This document shows positions 13,317 to 15,435 of a stretch of DNA of 15,435 bases, in pieces (within the stretch, counting starts at the first letter, position 1; each line of letters opens with the position of its first letter). This DNA is from Burkholderiales bacterium (GTDB lineage Bacteria > Pseudomonadota > Gammaproteobacteria > Burkholderiales > Burkholderiaceae), in NCBI GenBank assembly GCA_947371645.1, contig CANBQJ010000076.1, forward strand, positions 1 through 15,435, written 5' to 3'. The translations under genes were made by a program, and so were the position numbers. Under the pieces are notes generated by a model that saw nothing but the letters and a program-made list of their open reading frames with translations, was not told the DNA's origin and ran no database searches.

Positions 13317-15008
13317 ATGCTCCGAATCACTGAACTGCGTCTGCCCCTGGGCCACGCCGAGAGCGCTTTGCGCTCGGCCATCGTGGCCCGTTTGGGCATC
13401 ACCGACGCCGAACTCACGGCCTTCGCCGTTTTCAAGCGCAGCTACGACGCGCGCAAGAAAACCGCGATCGTCCTGATCTACACCATCGACTGCGAACTGG
13501 CTTCACCAGCCCTTGAGGCGCGCCTGCTCGCGCACTTCGCAGCCGACCCCCATGTGCGCGCCACGCCTGACACGCGTTACCTGGCCGTGGGCCACGCCCC
13601 CGTCGATTTCTTCGCGGCCGAGCGCCCACGCCCTGTTGTGGTGGGTTTCGGCCCGTGCGGCATCTTCGCGGCCCTGATCCTGGCCCAGATGGGCCTGCGT
13701 CCCATCGTGTTGGAGCGCGGCAAGGAAGTCCGCCAGCGCACGAAGGACACCTGGGGCTTGTGGCGCCAGGGCGTACTCAACCCCGAGTCCAACGTGCAGT
13801 TTGGCGAAGGCGGTGCGGGCACCTTCTCTGACGGCAAGCTCTGGAGCCAGATCTCCGACCCACGCCACCTCACGCGCAAGGTGCTCACTGAGTTCGTCAA
13901 GGCCGGTGCGCCCGATGAGATTTTGTATGTGGCCAAGCCCCACATCGGCACCTTCCGCCTGGTGAGCATGGTCGAGAAGATGCGCGCCGACATCGCGGCC
14001 TTGGGCGGCGAGGTCCGCTTCGAGCAGCACGTCACTGATGTGCTCATCGAAGGCCCTGAAGGCGATCGCCACATCCGCGGGCTGACGCTGTCCACAGGCG
14101 AGCAATTGCGCGCCGACCACGTCGTGCTGGCCCTGGGCCACAGCGCGCGCGACACCTTCACCATGCTGCACGAGCGCGGTGTGTACATGGAGGCCAAGCC
14201 ATTCTCGATCGGCTACCGCATTGAGCACCCGCAGGGCGTGATCGACCGGGCGCGCTTCGGCCCGAGTGCCGGCAACGCCATCCTGGGGGCGGCCGACTAC
14301 AAGCTCGTGCACCATGCCGGCAATGGCCGCTCGGTCTACAGCTTCTGCATGTGCCCGGGTGGCACGGTGGTGGCGGCCACGTCGGAGCCCAACCGCGTGG
14401 TCACCAACGGCATGAGCCAGTACTCGCGCAACGAGCGCAACGCGAACGCCGGCATCGTCGTGGGCATCTCGCCCCAGGACTACCGGCAAGATGGCCTGAG
14501 CGACGGCCCGGTGAGCCCACTTGACGGCATGGCCTTCCAGCGCTTCTGGGAATCCCGCGCCTTTGAGTTGGGCGAGGGTGGCTACAAGGCGCCTGGTGCC
14601 TTGGTGGGCGATTTCATCAAGCGCCAGCGCAGCAGCACACTGGGCAATGTCGATCCTTCCTACAAGCCTGGCGTGCACCTGACTGACCTTGCCCAGAAGG
14701 GCAATGGCTCCTTGCCTGACTACTGCCTGGATGCCATCCGCGAAGCCTTGCCTGCCTTCGAGCGCCAGATCAAGGGCTTCTCCATGCCCGATGCCGTGCT
14801 CACGGGCGTCGAGACGCGCACATCCTCGCCGCTGCGCATCACGCGCGGGCGCGACCTGCAAAGCCTCAACGTGAAGGGCCTCTACCCGGCAGGTGAAGGC
14901 GCTGGCTATGCTGGCGGCATCATGTCGGCCGGTGTCGATGGCATCGAGGTGGCTGAAGCCTTGGGTGCTGCGGTGCTGGGCGTGAAGGCGCCTGGTCTGA
15001 AGGGCTGA
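13317..15008 (+). CDS. FAD-dependent oxidoreductase, COG2509-type
   Basis: The 563-residue protein has an N-terminal domain of about 100 residues typical of the COG2509 uncharacterised FAD-dependent dehydrogenases. It then has a Rossmann dinucleotide site VVVGFGPCGIFAALILAQ (107-124, glycines 110, 112 and 115) with acidic E133 closing the ribose site, FGEGGAGTFSDGKLW (162-176), the second GD/GH-type motif LALGHSARDTF, and a C-terminal FAD contact GLYPAGEGAGYAGGI. The substrate is unknown; members are soluble flavoproteins of about 530-560 residues, so the length is normal. No strong Shine-Dalgarno precedes the ATG at 13317; the N-terminal homology supports it. It is convergent with mfd copy 2, 34 bp apart, and is missing from unit 1. 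Confidence 0.88.
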   Translation: MLRITELRLPLGHAESALRSAIVARLGITDAELTAFAVFKRSYDARKKTAIVLIYTIDCELASPALEARLLAHFAADPHVRATPDTRYLAVGHAPVDFFAAERPRPVVVGFGPCGIFAALILAQMGLRPIVLERGKEVRQRTKDTWGLWRQGVLNPESNVQFGEGGAGTFSDGKLWSQISDPRHLTRKVLTEFVKAGAPDEILYVAKPHIGTFRLVSMVEKMRADIAALGGEVRFEQHVTDVLIEGPEGDRHIRGLTLSTGEQLRADHVVLALGHSARDTFTMLHERGVYMEAKPFSIGYRIEHPQGVIDRARFGPSAGNAILGAADYKLVHHAGNGRSVYSFCMCPGGTVVAATSEPNRVVTNGMSQYSRNERNANAGIVVGISPQDYRQDGLSDGPVSPLDGMAFQRFWESRAFELGEGGYKAPGALVGDFIKRQRSSTLGNVDPSYKPGVHLTDLAQKGNGSLPDYCLDAIREALPAFERQIKGFSMPDAVLTGVETRTSSPLRITRGRDLQSLNVKGLYPAGEGAGYAGGIMSAGVDGIEVAEALGAAVLGVKAPGLKG

Positions 15009-15042
15009 GCTGCGGGGCCCTTGCCCCTTGCGCGCTGGGCCC

Positions 15043-15435
15043 TCAGTCTTTGATCGGTTGTCCCAGCGCCCTCAGCAGATCACGCACGTACTGGGCGCGA
15101 TCTTTCGGGTCTGACAAGGCCTTCTCAATGCGCAGCTTGTCGTTGCCGGCCAGCTTGATGTGCTTGTTCTTCTGCACCAGTTCGATGATGCGCAGGGGCT
15201 CGACCGGCGGGTTGGGGCGGAAGGTGACGTTGATGATGCCCGGTGCCGCATCGATCTTGATGACGCCATAGGGCTTGGCCAGCACGCGCAGCTTGTGGGT
15301 GTCGAACAGGGCCTGGGCCTGCGGCGGCAGCTTGCCGAAGCGGTCCACGATTTCTTCGAGCATGGACTCGATCTTGGGCAAGGAATCGGTGGTGGCCAGG
15401 CGCTTGTACAGGCTCAGGCGCACGTGCACGTCGCC
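15043..15435 (-). CDS. mfd: Mfd (transcription-repair coupling factor), C-terminal part, cut by window edge
   Basis: The frame ends at TGA 15045-15043 and is open to the right edge, giving the last ~130 residues: GDVHVRLSLYKRLATTDSLP, then EEIVDRFGKLPPQAQALFD and DRAQYVRDLLRALGQPIKD. This is the C-terminal domain of Mfd, an ATP-dependent translocase that removes stalled RNA polymerase from DNA lesions and brings in UvrA. Because the frame runs off the window it may be the complete gene of the cell, in contrast to the truncated copy at 10353-10805. The two protein fragments differ at only a few positions. A GGGCCC repeat overlaps the stop region (15015-15042), but no true terminator is seen. 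Confidence 0.88.
   Translation of the reverse strand, partial: GDVHVRLSLYKRLATTDSLPKIESMLEEIVDRFGKLPPQAQALFDTHKLRVLAKPYGVIKIDAAPGIINVTFRPNPPVEPLRIIELVQKNKHIKLAGNDKLRIEKALSDPKDRAQYVRDLLRALGQPIKD
15056..15435 (-). repeat. Diverged repeat of the mfd 3' end, copy B
   Basis: This is the partner of 10375-10755. The window ends inside the repeat, at the base corresponding to 10755, about 50 bp short of the point where copy A breaks off. Confidence 0.88.

Noticed and set aside
13503..14861. 452-codon open frame on the minus strand opposite the FAD protein
   Set aside because: It lies wholly antisense to a clear flavoprotein gene, has no recognisable domain, and long antisense frames are common in GC-rich genes with strong third-position bias.
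15009..15045. Rho-independent terminator between the FAD gene and mfd
   Set aside because: GGGCCC occurs twice (15015-15020, 15037-15042) and could pair, but each is self-complementary, the loop is long and no T-run follows.
1..15435. CRISPR array, tRNA or rRNA genes
   Set aside because: No regularly spaced short repeats and no cloverleaf or rRNA-like sequence were recognised; the only repeats are the long diverged gene copies.

Overview
This is a GC-rich window whose gene content points to a betaproteobacterium of the order Burkholderiales (Comamonadaceae or a Sphaerotilus/Leptothrix-like relative). The evidence is an exosortase A (XrtA)/PEP-CTERM type exopolysaccharide locus, a short SerB without a regulatory domain, an RraA-type protein and Mfd. 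The assignment rests on recognised protein families and was not tested by a database search.

Left part (1-6365): exopolysaccharide (EPS) locus. Leftward from about 4946 run a Wza-like outer-membrane export lipoprotein, a TIGR03016-type outer-membrane beta-barrel protein, a very unusual 714-residue fusion of the XrtA-associated AAA ATPase with a WecB-like UDP-GlcNAc 2-epimerase domain, and the N-terminal part of the chain-length determinant (Wzz/TIGR03007 type), cut by the window edge. A membrane GT2 glycosyltransferase is transcribed divergently to the right. The 228-bp divergent region holds a duplicated TTGGGGGAA motif and a TTCTAGGGG box.

Middle part (6177-10805), unit 1: end of the glycosyltransferase, rraA, convergent serB, then on the minus strand a TPR-methyltransferase, a secreted tail-collar protein and a PEP-CTERM protein. 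The last two are 22 bp apart and look like one operon. The PEP-CTERM gene is preceded by a 12-bp palindrome that contains the same TTCTAGG core as the EPS operon, at nearly the same distance from the start codon. Unit 1 ends in a truncated C-terminal piece of mfd.

Right part (10804-15435), unit 2: a second, diverged copy of the same frame. It begins abruptly inside the glycosyltransferase (last ~61 codons only), followed by rraA copy 2, a serB copy 2 broken by a 10-bp deletion, then a different set of middle genes (tfoX-like, a small basic protein, a COG2509-type FAD protein), and again the mfd C-terminus, which runs off the window. Around 10803-10810 the mfd fragment and the glycosyltransferase fragment are joined head-to-middle.

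The most interesting points are: (1) the ATPase-epimerase fusion with an apparently degenerate epimerase active site; (2) the tandem arrangement of two diverged GT-rraA-serB...mfd units with a break in two genes, which is either an old duplication/transfer with exchanged middle genes or a chimeric assembly of two related strains; (3) a shared upstream box that may co-regulate polysaccharide export and a PEP-CTERM/tail-collar surface protein pair.
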